The notes: generated by a model from the sequence alone, not told the origin. DNA of 42,479 nt from Candidatus Aminicenantota bacterium (GCA_021162615.1 JAGGYH010000086.1:1-42479); one strand, 5' to 3'; shown: positions 1-8,293, numbered from the stretch's first letter. Numbers and translations: made by a program.

Positions 1-42
1 AAGGTGGTGCAGGTTCCTAAGATAAGTTTGATTAAAGTCTAA
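1..42 (+). CDS. C-terminal end of an unidentified gene (partial)
   Basis: Frame 1 is open from the window edge and ends in TAA at 40-42, giving the tail KVVQVPKISLIKV. It is followed at once by a strong intrinsic terminator, which supports a real gene end. Thirteen residues are too few to name a product. The rest of the gene lies outside the window. Confidence 0.5.
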   Translation, partial: KVVQVPKISLIKV

Positions 43-78
43 AAAGGGCAGGTGCCAGAAGCACCTGCCCTTTTTTTT
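43..78 (+). terminator. Rho-independent terminator
   Basis: A perfect stem, AAAGGGCAGGTGC paired with GCACCTGCCCTTT, encloses a five-base loop (cagaa) and runs into a tract of eight or more T. It starts right after the TAA of the partial gene at the left edge. This is a textbook intrinsic terminator on the plus strand. Confidence 0.92.
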
Positions 79-171
79 GGGGGTCCCTTTTTTTTTGGGG
101 TCGGGCCCGGGCATCTCTTTTATAATCAATAAGATAACCTTACTTTTCCACAGGTTTTACCCCCTCTAAAC

Positions 172-196
172 GCTGTTTTTCAGGCCAAAAAACAGC
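172..196. other. Inverted repeat between the left terminator and plsC
   Basis: GCTGTTTTT and AAAAACAGC form a nine-base inverted repeat around a seven-base loop. It sits about 40 bases beyond the plsC stop (minus strand). It could fold as a hairpin ending plsC transcription, but there is no proper U-tract on that side, so the role is uncertain. Confidence 0.35.
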
Positions 197-236
197 TCCG
201 ACCAAGACTTATACACATAATCCTTATTGCATTATT

Positions 237-941
237 CTAAGGTGAGAGCGGCTCTTTTTGATTGATACTCTCCTCCACTTTCTCAATCAACTCGTGCATG
301 TTTTTATGATGGTACTCTTTTACTGAGATGGCAGGGTGGAATATGATTTTGATTTTCCCTTTTTTTATAAAATAGCTTCCCCTTGGCATAAGGTCATAGG
401 TCCCTATGATGGATATAGGAACAATAGGCGTTTGGCTGTCGATAGCCATAAAAAAACCACCCCGTCTGAATTTCTGAAGTCTTCCGTCGCTGCTTCGAGT
501 CCCTTCCGGAAAAATAAGAAAAGAGACATTGTTTTTTTTTATCATAAACACAGCTTTTTGCACAGCTCTCTTCCCTCCCTGTTTTCCCATTCGGTCAACG
601 GGAATGAAGTGAGCCTCTTTCATGGCCTGTCCCACTACAGGGAGACGAAATACTCCCTGTTTCAGAATAACTCTCACATTCTGAGGGATGGATTTAAAGA
701 TAAGGGGACCGTCCAGCATACTGAGGTGATTGGGCATGAAGATATATCTGTGGTCTTTTTTTATCCTGTGGAGCCCCTTGTATTCAATTCTGAGCCCAAG
801 AATGACCTCTCCTACAGCGACCGCATGTTTACCCAAAAAAAAGAGAGGTTCCGGCCGGTTATAAAGGGCACATACCAGAAGAATGGGTGTGAGCATGAGG
901 GCGCAGAATACAATAAAAAGATAAAGAATGATAGAACGCAT
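237..941 (-). CDS. plsC: 1-acyl-sn-glycerol-3-phosphate acyltransferase (PlsC family)
   Basis: Predicted to move an acyl group onto lysophosphatidic acid to make phosphatidic acid, at the inner membrane. The 234 residues start with a hydrophobic membrane segment (about residues 4-27). The acyltransferase HX4D motif follows as NHLSMLD near residue 72, and the substrate-binding block as FPEGTRS near residue 145. Length fits the family (about 200-250). It is divergent from gmhA. The ATG lies just inside an AT-rich palindrome and has no clear Shine-Dalgarno sequence. PlsC relatives can act on other lysolipids, so the exact substrate is inferred. Confidence 0.85.
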   Translation of the reverse strand: MRSIILYLFIVFCALMLTPILLVCALYNRPEPLFFLGKHAVAVGEVILGLRIEYKGLHRIKKDHRYIFMPNHLSMLDGPLIFKSIPQNVRVILKQGVFRLPVVGQAMKEAHFIPVDRMGKQGGKRAVQKAVFMIKKNNVSFLIFPEGTRSSDGRLQKFRRGGFFMAIDSQTPIVPISIIGTYDLMPRGSYFIKKGKIKIIFHPAISVKEYHHKNMHELIEKVEESINQKEPLSP

Positions 942-946
942 GATGT

Positions 947-960
947 ATCATTATAATGAT
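947..960. promoter_or_regulatory. 14-bp perfect palindrome in the plsC-gmhA divergent region
   Basis: ATCATTATAATGAT is its own reverse complement and contains TATAAT on both strands. On the minus strand that TATAAT is placed about right for a -10 box of plsC with almost no leader, though no good -35 is visible. It may be only an AT-rich -10 region, or an operator. Confidence 0.3.
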
Positions 961-988
961 TATTCCAGGTGAATGCGAGAGATGAAAT

Positions 989-1018
989 TTGCTTTTTATC
1001 AGGCAGTCATGATAAATT
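989..1018 (+). promoter_or_regulatory. Possible gmhA promoter
   Basis: TTGCTT, 18 bases, then TAAATT. The predicted start point is near 1025, just before the AAAGGA ribosome-binding site of gmhA. The boxes are only moderate matches, so this is tentative. Confidence 0.3.
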
Positions 1019-1039
1019 AATTGAATAAAGGATTGAGAA

Positions 1040-1606
1040 TTGGATTATTTAATAGAAATCGCTGAAGAGCTGAATAAAGCAGCCAGGAGTTTTTTTGATA
1101 AGAACGGGAATCTGCTTGAAGAAGTGATCCGGAAGACAGCAGAGCATTTAAAAAAAGGAAAGAAAGTTCTGGTTTTTGGGAATGGAGGGAGTGCGGCTCA
1201 AGCCCAGCATTTTTCTGCAGAACTGGTAAACAAGTTCTTGAGAAACAGGAAGGCTGTTCCTGCTGTTTCCTTAACCACGGACACTTCGGCTTTGACTTCA
1301 ATTGCAAATGATATGGGTTACAGCCAGGTTTTCAGCCGTCAGATCCAGGCATTAGGCAGGGAACAGGACGTAGCCGTGGGGATTTCAACCAGCGGAAATT
1401 CCCTGTCAGTGATTCACGCGTTAAAGGCAGCCAATGATAGGGGACTTATGACCGTGGCCTTAACAGGCAAAGGCGGAGGAAATCTGGCTGAGATTCCGGA
1501 CTATCTTTTGGATGTGCCTTCCGCTTCGACACCCAGAGTTCAGGAAGTGCACCTTTTGATCCTTCACATCATGGCACAGGAAATCGAAAGCAGCCTCTCA
1601 AAATAA
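1040..1606 (+). CDS. gmhA: Phosphoheptose isomerase (sedoheptulose 7-phosphate isomerase, SIS domain)
   Basis: Converts sedoheptulose 7-phosphate to D-glycero-manno-heptose 7-phosphate, the first step of the ADP-heptose route for LPS core. The 188 residues match GmhA along their length: the SIS phosphosugar block GNGGSAAQAQHFSAEL near residues 48-63, ISTSGNS near 116, and a C-terminal helix with VQEVHLLILHI. The TTG start is chosen because AAAGGA lies about eight bases upstream and the next residues align with family N-termini. It ends nine bases from the convergent PEPCK gene. Other SIS isomerases such as DiaA are similar, so the heptose role leans on the LPS genes nearby. Confidence 0.85.
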   Translation: MDYLIEIAEELNKAARSFFDKNGNLLEEVIRKTAEHLKKGKKVLVFGNGGSAAQAQHFSAELVNKFLRNRKAVPAVSLTTDTSALTSIANDMGYSQVFSRQIQALGREQDVAVGISTSGNSLSVIHALKAANDRGLMTVALTGKGGGNLAEIPDYLLDVPSASTPRVQEVHLLILHIMAQEIESSLSK

Positions 1607-1615
1607 AGAGAATGC

Positions 1616-3469
1616 TTACCGGCTCCGCCAAAATCCGCCTCTTTTGGGTCTGGTTTTCGGAATAAAAGACTTTTTCTCCTTTTCAGGTTCGCTCTTTTCC
1701 CCGCCTTCTTTATTTAAATAGACTTTGGACCTTTCTTCGCTTTTGTCTATTCTGAAGGAACGCTCTGCAGCCCACAGCACTTCGTCCCTGAGTCCTTCTT
1801 TAGCGACTTCCTCAGTGAATTGTCTCCTTCCCAGGACCAGCTTGTGGATATACTGCTGGATCTCCTGTTCGGAGTAATATTTTCCGGGGTCCCACTCGTC
1901 AAGGTTTTGGCCTTCAGCCTTGACAATCTGCCGGGTTCCCAGCCTTCCTTTCTCATATGTATTGGTCCCGCGCACATCCCCTCTTTGTATCTGGGCCATA
2001 AGGTTTATGGGGATACGCTTGACTTTACGGACAAGCTTTTTTTTCTTTGTTCCGTTTTCCTCATATGTTTCTATGACCTCTCCCATGCCTCCGGTGTTGT
2101 ACTGCATGCACTTGAGCTTGTCCGGATGATTGCTGGAAAGAGTCATGAGAATCTCATAAAGGCGGTTGACCTTTTTGGCTCTGGACCCGATGATGAATGG
2201 GTCTGTTCCTACGATCCGAACAGTCTCGCCGGCTTTGGCAGGCTGGCTGGCATAGGAATGAGTGCTTTCTCCCCATAAATAAGCAAGAACAGCCTGGGCC
2301 GGAGTGAGTTCCTGGGCAAAGGACATGATGGTGTTCCGCCTGGTGATAAAAGCAAAAATCAGCCCGTCCATCTCTTCGATAGGGGGAAGATTGATAGAGT
2401 CGGAAAAGATGTCGACCATTTTCCCGTCTATTTTTACCTGGAGCTTTTTGCGCTGGATCACGGCTCTTCCGTTGGCGGTCAGGCTTTCGTCTAGAAAGTC
2501 AGGTTCTCCGTTAGCCTTGATCATCACGTTTTCATAAAGGGCTGATTTGTCAATCAAAGCATTGTACATGGCTTCCTGATATTTTTCTTCTACATCGGTT
2601 TTGACAAAAAAGTTATTCTCTGAACCCAGTGCAGAACCGTCTTTTCTCAGAAAGCAGATGTCGTCCTGTGTCACAAGGGTTTTCTCGCCTTTGCTGTGGT
2701 CAAGCCCCAGTTGGTGGCAGGACCATGTGGATTTTCCGGTCGCTGTAAGCCCGAAGAGGAAAACACCGTATTTTTTTAATTTTCCATCCTGACCCACAGC
2801 CGTTACTTTTTTGGTCCCTGCATGAAGCCCCAGCATGCCTTTGGTGTCAGCCGCCCACATGGCCTGGCGTAAAAATCCCTTTTTATCCTCTCCCATATAG
2901 TCGGTTCCCAGTGCCACATTGATATTGTGTTCCGGGATGGCCAAGACCTGCTGTTTTAAGGGATGTTCTTCGGGAATATGGATCATAATGAATTCGGGCC
3001 CTGGTCTTTTTTTGGGGCTGTTTTCCGGTTTGAACATGGTCGTGCCCCACATATATCCTATGCGGTAATTCGTCATATCTGCTTCAGGAACAATGAGATG
3101 GCATATGGGATTGAACACATCGTTTTCGCCCATCCTGCGGCGGATGTGGTAAAAAGGCATGGTTCTGAGAAGATGAAGCACTTTGTCCAGCTCTTCAGGG
3201 GCAGCTGATATGATGTTTTTCTGCTCTTTACTGGGGTTGGGAAGCCTGACCGGTTCTGTGCCTAGGTAAACGGTTTTAGGAGCGATGCGGCTGGATATGG
3301 CTGCGCGCCATCCGTAGGAGCCGTATTTTGTTTTAACGCCTGCGTCTTTAGCCCGTGATCCCAGCCACTTCAGGCTGACTGTTCGGATATTGGGTCCCTG
3401 AAGGACTCTTTTCAGCTCTTCCGCGAATTTTTGATAAGCTTTTAAATCAAATATGTTTTCGTCATTCAT
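1616..3469 (-). CDS. pckA: Divergent ATP-type phosphoenolpyruvate carboxykinase
   Basis: Likely interconverts oxaloacetate plus ATP with PEP, CO2 and ADP. The 617 residues are longer than classical PckA (about 530-540). Visible active-site blocks are YMGEDKKGF (residues 191-199, like the E. coli YGGEMKKG lysines), the His of GLHAG (216), the P-loop GLTATGKST (240-248, with Ala where GxxG is usual), the kinase-2 acids TQDD (267-270), ITRRN (376-380) and NTGGMGE (458-464). The usual GGCYAKT block reads ENNFFVKT. A basic C-terminal tail (SFIPKTRPKRGG) is extra. It lies 23 bases downstream of the aminotransferase fusion, probably in one transcript, which suggests aspartate-oxaloacetate-PEP flow. 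Activity is inferred. Confidence 0.75.
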   Translation of the reverse strand: MNDENIFDLKAYQKFAEELKRVLQGPNIRTVSLKWLGSRAKDAGVKTKYGSYGWRAAISSRIAPKTVYLGTEPVRLPNPSKEQKNIISAAPEELDKVLHLLRTMPFYHIRRRMGENDVFNPICHLIVPEADMTNYRIGYMWGTTMFKPENSPKKRPGPEFIMIHIPEEHPLKQQVLAIPEHNINVALGTDYMGEDKKGFLRQAMWAADTKGMLGLHAGTKKVTAVGQDGKLKKYGVFLFGLTATGKSTWSCHQLGLDHSKGEKTLVTQDDICFLRKDGSALGSENNFFVKTDVEEKYQEAMYNALIDKSALYENVMIKANGEPDFLDESLTANGRAVIQRKKLQVKIDGKMVDIFSDSINLPPIEEMDGLIFAFITRRNTIMSFAQELTPAQAVLAYLWGESTHSYASQPAKAGETVRIVGTDPFIIGSRAKKVNRLYEILMTLSSNHPDKLKCMQYNTGGMGEVIETYEENGTKKKKLVRKVKRIPINLMAQIQRGDVRGTNTYEKGRLGTRQIVKAEGQNLDEWDPGKYYSEQEIQQYIHKLVLGRRQFTEEVAKEGLRDEVLWAAERSFRIDKSEERSKVYLNKEGGEKSEPEKEKKSFIPKTRPKRGGFWRSR

Positions 3470-3492
3470 GTTTGTATCATATGGGTGTATTT

Positions 3493-5841
3493 CTATTCTT
3501 GTTTTTCTTTCATTAAGTCTAATATATGGTCAGGTTTTGCCTGGCCGCTGTTTATAAGGAAGCAGGAAGTGTTTTCCAGTAATCTTTTATAAAAGTCTCT
3601 CTGTGATTCCATCCGGTCCGGTGTTGTCAGGAGAATATGGGGATTATAAAAAGGATTTCTTTTTGCCGGGCCTATTTCCGGGAGGGTCCCCAGGCTTTCT
3701 CCGGATTCCAGCATTCTCAGGGCGTCTTCCGCTTCCAGTTTGACCGAGGGAGGGGATACATTATCTTTCCTGAGGATAAACAACCAGCTGAGGGAGCTTC
3801 GTTTGACATGCTTTTCTGGCCCTTTGATCCAGTAAGGGTCTAAGAGAGCATATGAATTTTTTCCGGCTTCATAACAGAATGGAGAACCTCTATCCAGACG
3901 GCAGTCATCTTTCTCAAGGCAGGCTTTGTTTTGACATTCTTCTTTTTTAAGCACCACATTTTCGCATTTGCTGTTGTCAAAAAACGAGGCGAATTGAGCG
4001 TCATACTTCACCGCACTGGTGGGCATGAACAGTTTTCTTTCCGGAGTATCGGCTATTGGAACACGGCCGGAAAATCTGACAAATACGATCTCGTTTGACT
4101 GGAGGCGCATGGCCGGATTCCGGAGCAGATCGAAGAAAATATTTGTTTTACTGGTTCCTTTGGGTCCTATAAGCACAAAGGAACGGCCATGGAATTCAGC
4201 AGACATGCCCCGGACTGCGTGGACATTGAAAAGCCTCTCTGAAACATCCATGACCAGTCCGAATGCCAGGCTTCGCAGAGGGCCGTAGTTATCTGTATTG
4301 ACAATGATTCCGGTTTTTGTTTCCGAGTTGTAAAAGGCCCGGGGTTCACGTCCCGGGATTTTATCCACTGCATAAATGATACCATGAGGCTCTAAATCTG
4401 ATTCCAGTTGAGCCGGATACCAGTTTTCGACCCAGAAGTCATAAAGATGGGGAACATTTGTCCTCAACTGAACGATAACACCATTGATATTCGCATTCCA
4501 TTCAAAATAGTTATCATAACTGAGATGGGTTTCCATCTCTGTGACCAGGGCTTCCTTCATCTGTATGGAGAGAGATGAGTCAACAGGAGGTTTAGACTGA
4601 TAGCGGGTTATGGAATTGTTAAGGGAAATTCTTTTTATTTTTTTGGCGGGTTTGAGTTCGGAGAGAGCTTTAGAGATCCGGTCCATCCCCTCTTCGAGGT
4701 TTTCCATGGACGTGGCATAGGATATGCGGATATATCCTTCAGCTCCGAAAGCTCCGCCCGGAACGATCGCTACTTGGCTCTCTTTTAAGAGATAATAAGC
4801 CATGCCAAAGGAATTGCGTATCTGGTTGTTTTTGAATTCTTTATCAAAAAACGAGGATACATTTGGGAATAGATAAAAGGCGCCCTTGGATTCGAAACAG
4901 GAGATTCCAGGGATAGACTTTAATCTCATGAGTGTGTAGTTTCTTCGCCTATGAAATTCTGAAGCCATTTTTGAAATGGTGTTTTGAGGCCCTGAAAGAG
5001 CCTCAAGGCTTGCTTTTTGGGAGATAGAACAGGCGTTGGATGTGGTATGGCCCTGGATTCGATTCATAGCGCTTATGATTTCAGCAGGTCCGGCAGCATA
5101 TCCTATTCTCCAGCCTGTCATGGAGTAAGCCTTGGACACACCGTTTATAATGACTGTTTTATTTTTTACTTCTTCACCCAACGACGCAAAGCTGTGGAAT
5201 TCAGCCTCTTCGTACACAAGTTTTTCGTAGATCTCATCAGCGATCACAAAGATATCTTCTTCGAGGATAATATCGGCAAGCGCTTCCAGCTGTATTTTTT
5301 TGTAAACAGCCCCGGTCGGATTGCATGGATTGTTAAGGATGATAGCTTTTGTTTTGGGCGATATGGCTGATTCCAGCTGTTCGGGAGTTATCAAGAAGCC
5401 GTTCTCTTCTTTGGCTTGAATAGTAACAGGCTTTCCATTAGCTAAAGATACTGCGTGAGGATATGTCACCCAGTATGGCGCAGGAATGATGACTTCATCC
5501 CCTTTGTTTATTATGGCTTGGATAAGATGGTAAAGCGAGCTTTTGGCTCCTGAGGAGATAATGATCTGGTTTTTTTCATAATCCAGGCCGTTGTCTTTTT
5601 TCAGTTTCTCTATGACAGCCTGCTTGAGGGAAGGCATGCCGTCTATCTGGGTGTATTTGGTGAAGTTTTCTTCAATCGCTTTAACAGCGGCCTTTTTGAT
5701 ATTTTCAGGTGTGGGAAAGTCCGGCTCTCCCACACTGAGATCGATCACATCCATTCCCTGGGCTTTCATCGCCTTAGCTTTGGCGTTGACCTTAAAAGTT
5801 GGCGATTCGCCGATTTGATTTGCCTTTTCTGATAAAATCAT
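3493..5841 (-). CDS. Aspartate aminotransferase fused to an HprK/PEPCK-like P-loop domain
   Basis: Residues 1-395 are a complete class I PLP aminotransferase of the Bacillus AspB/archaeal type: NPCNPTG (171-177), Asp202, PLP lysine Lys237 in SKAYSMTGWRIGY, and Arg372 in the carboxylate-binding RISYA. Family members normally stop here. The frame runs on through a basic linker (395-425) into about 355 more residues. These resemble HprK-related kinases: an N-terminal alpha/beta part with VQLRTNVPHLYDF, then FNVHAV and the P-loop GPKGTSKT (559-566), which has Ser where Gly normally precedes Lys. A Cys-rich insert follows (C626, C636, C641, C647, C656). No stop or frameshift separates the halves. 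The first half's reaction is well supported; the second half's function is unknown. Confidence 0.85.
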   Translation of the reverse strand: MILSEKANQIGESPTFKVNAKAKAMKAQGMDVIDLSVGEPDFPTPENIKKAAVKAIEENFTKYTQIDGMPSLKQAVIEKLKKDNGLDYEKNQIIISSGAKSSLYHLIQAIINKGDEVIIPAPYWVTYPHAVSLANGKPVTIQAKEENGFLITPEQLESAISPKTKAIILNNPCNPTGAVYKKIQLEALADIILEEDIFVIADEIYEKLVYEEAEFHSFASLGEEVKNKTVIINGVSKAYSMTGWRIGYAAGPAEIISAMNRIQGHTTSNACSISQKASLEALSGPQNTISKMASEFHRRRNYTLMRLKSIPGISCFESKGAFYLFPNVSSFFDKEFKNNQIRNSFGMAYYLLKESQVAIVPGGAFGAEGYIRISYATSMENLEEGMDRISKALSELKPAKKIKRISLNNSITRYQSKPPVDSSLSIQMKEALVTEMETHLSYDNYFEWNANINGVIVQLRTNVPHLYDFWVENWYPAQLESDLEPHGIIYAVDKIPGREPRAFYNSETKTGIIVNTDNYGPLRSLAFGLVMDVSERLFNVHAVRGMSAEFHGRSFVLIGPKGTSKTNIFFDLLRNPAMRLQSNEIVFVRFSGRVPIADTPERKLFMPTSAVKYDAQFASFFDNSKCENVVLKKEECQNKACLEKDDCRLDRGSPFCYEAGKNSYALLDPYWIKGPEKHVKRSSLSWLFILRKDNVSPPSVKLEAEDALRMLESGESLGTLPEIGPAKRNPFYNPHILLTTPDRMESQRDFYKRLLENTSCFLINSGQAKPDHILDLMKEKQE

Positions 5842-5863
5842 CTTCTTAATCTCAAATTAAATA

Positions 5864-7270
5864 TCAGTCTTTTTCTTTTTTTTCAGTGCTGAATTTTTCC
5901 TTAAGGTATTCTTTGAGGTCAACACCTGTTAGGGATTTCACTACGTCCGGCATTTGAGCCAGCACATCCGCGACCTGGGAAGTAATTTTTGTGGCTCCTG
6001 TCCCTTTCTCTCCTCCCACTAAGACGATCTTATCGACCTTTGACAGAGGTTCGGAAACGTTTTTCGCAAGTTCAGGAAGTATCTTCAGATAGTTATCAAG
6101 GAAGGCGGCCTGGTTGTATTTGCTCCAAGCCTGTGCTTTTTTCATCATGGCTTCAGCCTCTGCAGCGCCCTGCGCTTTTATTTTTTCTGCCTCAGCTTTT
6201 CCTTCTAACTTACTGGCTTCGGCTTTTCCCTCTGCTTCTGCTTGAATGCGGTAGCCTTCTGCCTCAGCTTCCGCCTTGATCTGGTATTTTCGGGCATCTG
6301 AAGGTTTTATGACCGTGGCATCGAGCTCCTTCTCTTTTCGCTTGATTTCCATTTCCTCTATTTTTATGGCTTCCTGCTTCTCAATGGCCCTGACTTTGGC
6401 CTCTTCTTTTTTGATTTCCTGGCTCAATCTATGACGTTCCAGTTCGTAAGCATGGTCTGCCTGGGCTTTTTTGCTGTTTACCTCGACTTGAGACTCTGCT
6501 TTTTTAGCCTCATTTTCCCACTGGGCTTTGGCAATGAGTGCTTCAGCGTTTAATCTGGCGACTTCTCCTTCTTTTCTAGCCTGTGATGATTTTATGATCG
6601 CTTCTTTTTCAGTTTCGGCTTCGGCAATAGCCGCATCCCGTTTAGCTGCAGCGATGTGCGGTTTTCCCAGAGCATCCAGATAGCCCTGAGTGTCATTGAT
6701 TTCTTTTAGGGAGAAGGAAAGAAGGATGAGCCCCATATTCGAGAAGTCTTTTTTTACTGATTCAATAACCTTTTCAGCGAATTCATGCCTTCCTCTGTAT
6801 ATGTTTTCCACTGTCATGGAACCTATTACAGCTCTCATCTTTCCGTCTAGTATTGTTTGAGAGACCTCTTTGATTCCTTCTTTGCCGGTTCCAAGGAATT
6901 GTTCTGCGGCAAGGTGGATTGAATCGTCATTAGAGTCAATTTTGACCTGGGCTGATGCTTCTGCCTGAATGAGGATTCCGTTGTGTGTGAGCACTTCCGG
7001 GGTTTTAAGACTGAGGTTGATCACATCCATGGGAAGTTTGTCCACTGTTTCTAACAGAGGCCATACAAATGTCCCGCCTCCTAAGCGGTAGCGGTAACCT
7101 ATTTTTCGTTTTCTACCGTCTGGAAGTGTTAAGGTCTTTTTCAAGCCGCCTGAAATAATCAGGGCTTCATTGGGCCCTACTTTTCTGTACTGCTTAGCGA
7201 TTAAAAAAGACAGGAGAACTATGGCTACAACAATAATCGCGATTATTATTATTGTGGAGAGAGATATCAT
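5864..7270 (-). CDS. Flotillin-family SPFH/band 7 membrane protein
   Basis: One N-terminal membrane segment (about residues 5-26) is followed by YRKVGPNEALIISGG and an SPFH domain to roughly residue 200. A long charged, Ala/Glu-rich coiled coil (about 205-390, many EAEAE/KAEAE stretches) and a flotillin-like C-terminal tail complete it. The 468 residues fit bacterial flotillins (FloT/YuaG type), which scaffold membrane microdomains. The start is well set by GGAGG a few bases upstream of ATG. It lies 22 bases upstream of the aminotransferase fusion, so the two may be co-transcribed. No NfeD partner is visible beside it. Confidence 0.85.
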   Translation of the reverse strand: MISLSTIIIIAIIVVAIVLLSFLIAKQYRKVGPNEALIISGGLKKTLTLPDGRKRKIGYRYRLGGGTFVWPLLETVDKLPMDVINLSLKTPEVLTHNGILIQAEASAQVKIDSNDDSIHLAAEQFLGTGKEGIKEVSQTILDGKMRAVIGSMTVENIYRGRHEFAEKVIESVKKDFSNMGLILLSFSLKEINDTQGYLDALGKPHIAAAKRDAAIAEAETEKEAIIKSSQARKEGEVARLNAEALIAKAQWENEAKKAESQVEVNSKKAQADHAYELERHRLSQEIKKEEAKVRAIEKQEAIKIEEMEIKRKEKELDATVIKPSDARKYQIKAEAEAEGYRIQAEAEGKAEASKLEGKAEAEKIKAQGAAEAEAMMKKAQAWSKYNQAAFLDNYLKILPELAKNVSEPLSKVDKIVLVGGEKGTGATKITSQVADVLAQMPDVVKSLTGVDLKEYLKEKFSTEKKEKD

Positions 7271-7312
7271 CGTAACCTCCTTTTTTCATACCACATAATA
7301 TAGTGAAAAAGT

Positions 7313-7341
7313 ATTATAAAGATTTGTCAGACATTTTTAAA
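7313..7341 (-). promoter_or_regulatory. Possible flotillin promoter
   Basis: On the minus strand, TTTAAA, 17 bases, TATAAT. It lies in the 79-base gap between the UDP-glucuronate decarboxylase stop and the flotillin start, leaving a leader of about 35 bases with a GGAGG site. The -10 is perfect and the -35 weak. Confidence 0.4.
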
Positions 7342-7349
7342 GAAATAAA

Positions 7350-8291
7350 TTACACCGATGAAAGGATTTGTTTTTTGAAATACTCCACAGTGCGCTCCAA
7401 ACCCTGGTCAAGACTGATTTTTGGTTCCCAATGCAGCTTTTCTTTAGCAAGGGTGATATCAGGACACCGGCGCAGAGGGTCATCTTTGGGAAGAGGCTTG
7501 AATGTTATTTGGGATTTGCTTTTTGTGATTTTAATCACTTTTTCTGCAAGCTCAAGGATGGAGTGTTCCTCAGGGTTGCCCAGGTTAACGGGCCCTGTAA
7601 ATCTTTTGGTTTCCATCATGGATATCAAACCGCGGACCATGTCCGACACATAGCAGAAAGAGCGGGTTTGTGTGCCGTCGCCAAAAACAGTGATAGGTTT
7701 TCCTTTAAGGGCTTGAACAATAAAGTTACTCACAACTCTGCCGTCATCCAAGGCCATGTGAGGGCCGTATGTGTTGAAAATACGGCATATCTTTATATCA
7801 ACCTTATTTTGTCTGTGATAATCCATCGTGAGAGTTTCAGCGACCCTTTTTCCTTCGTCATAGCAGCTTCTTATTCCAATGGGATTGACATTTCCCCAAT
7901 ATCCCTCGGTTTGAGGGTGAACGGCCGGATCTCCGTATATTTCCGATGATGAGGCAAGCAGGATTTTTGACTTTGTCCTTTTCGCCAAACCAAGCATATT
8001 TATGGTTCCCGTGACATTGGTTTTTATTGTTTTTATGGCATTGTACTGATAGTGAATAGGGGAAGCAGGACAGGCGAGATGATATATCCCGTCGATTTCA
8101 GCAAAAAAGGGATGTATGATGTCGTGCCTGACGAATTCAAAATAAGGGTGGCTGATATAATCCCTTATGTTGTTTTTGCTTCCAGAGAAGAAATTATCTA
8201 TACAAAGGATGTCTTTTTTTTGGTTGAGCAGTTCTTTACAAAGGTGGCTTCCTAAGAATCCAGCTCCCCCGGTAACCAGTATTCTGTTCAT
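7350..8291 (-). CDS. UDP-glucuronate decarboxylase (UDP-xylose synthase) / NAD-dependent epimerase
   Basis: Extended short-chain dehydrogenase of 313 residues. The NAD-binding motif [10 protein letters not shown] is at residues 8-17 and the catalytic YxxxK appears as [12 protein letters not shown] near 145. The block [20 protein letters not shown] and the downstream RIFNTYGP are typical of UDP-xylose synthases, which oxidise and decarboxylate UDP-glucuronate to UDP-xylose in the cytosol for surface polysaccharides or LPS. AGGAA lies seven bases before the ATG. The gene starts two bases from the rph stop. A UDP-glucose 4,6-dehydratase-like role is the main alternative but fits the motifs less well. 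Confidence 0.85.
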   Translation of the reverse strand: MNRILVTGGAGFLGSHLCKELLNQKKDILCIDNFFSGSKNNIRDYISHPYFEFVRHDIIHPFFAEIDGIYHLACPASPIHYQYNAIKTIKTNVTGTINMLGLAKRTKSKILLASSSEIYGDPAVHPQTEGYWGNVNPIGIRSCYDEGKRVAETLTMDYHRQNKVDIKICRIFNTYGPHMALDDGRVVSNFIVQALKGKPITVFGDGTQTRSFCYVSDMVRGLISMMETKRFTGPVNLGNPEEHSILELAEKVIKITKSKSQITFKPLPKDDPLRRCPDITLAKEKLHWEPKISLDQGLERTVEYFKKQILSSV

Positions 8292-8293
8292 AT

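Noticed and set aside
336-956. 206-aa plus-strand ORF over plsC
   Set aside because: Complementary shadow of plsC, which has clear acyltransferase motifs; the plus-strand translation has no recognisable domain.
1820-2278. 152-aa plus-strand ORF over pckA
   Set aside because: Shadow ORF; PEPCK motifs on the minus strand are convincing.
3493-5841. Reading the fusion as two genes with a start near Met428
   Set aside because: No stop codon separates the halves and no good ribosome site was seen before that Met; kept as a fusion, though an internal start cannot be excluded.
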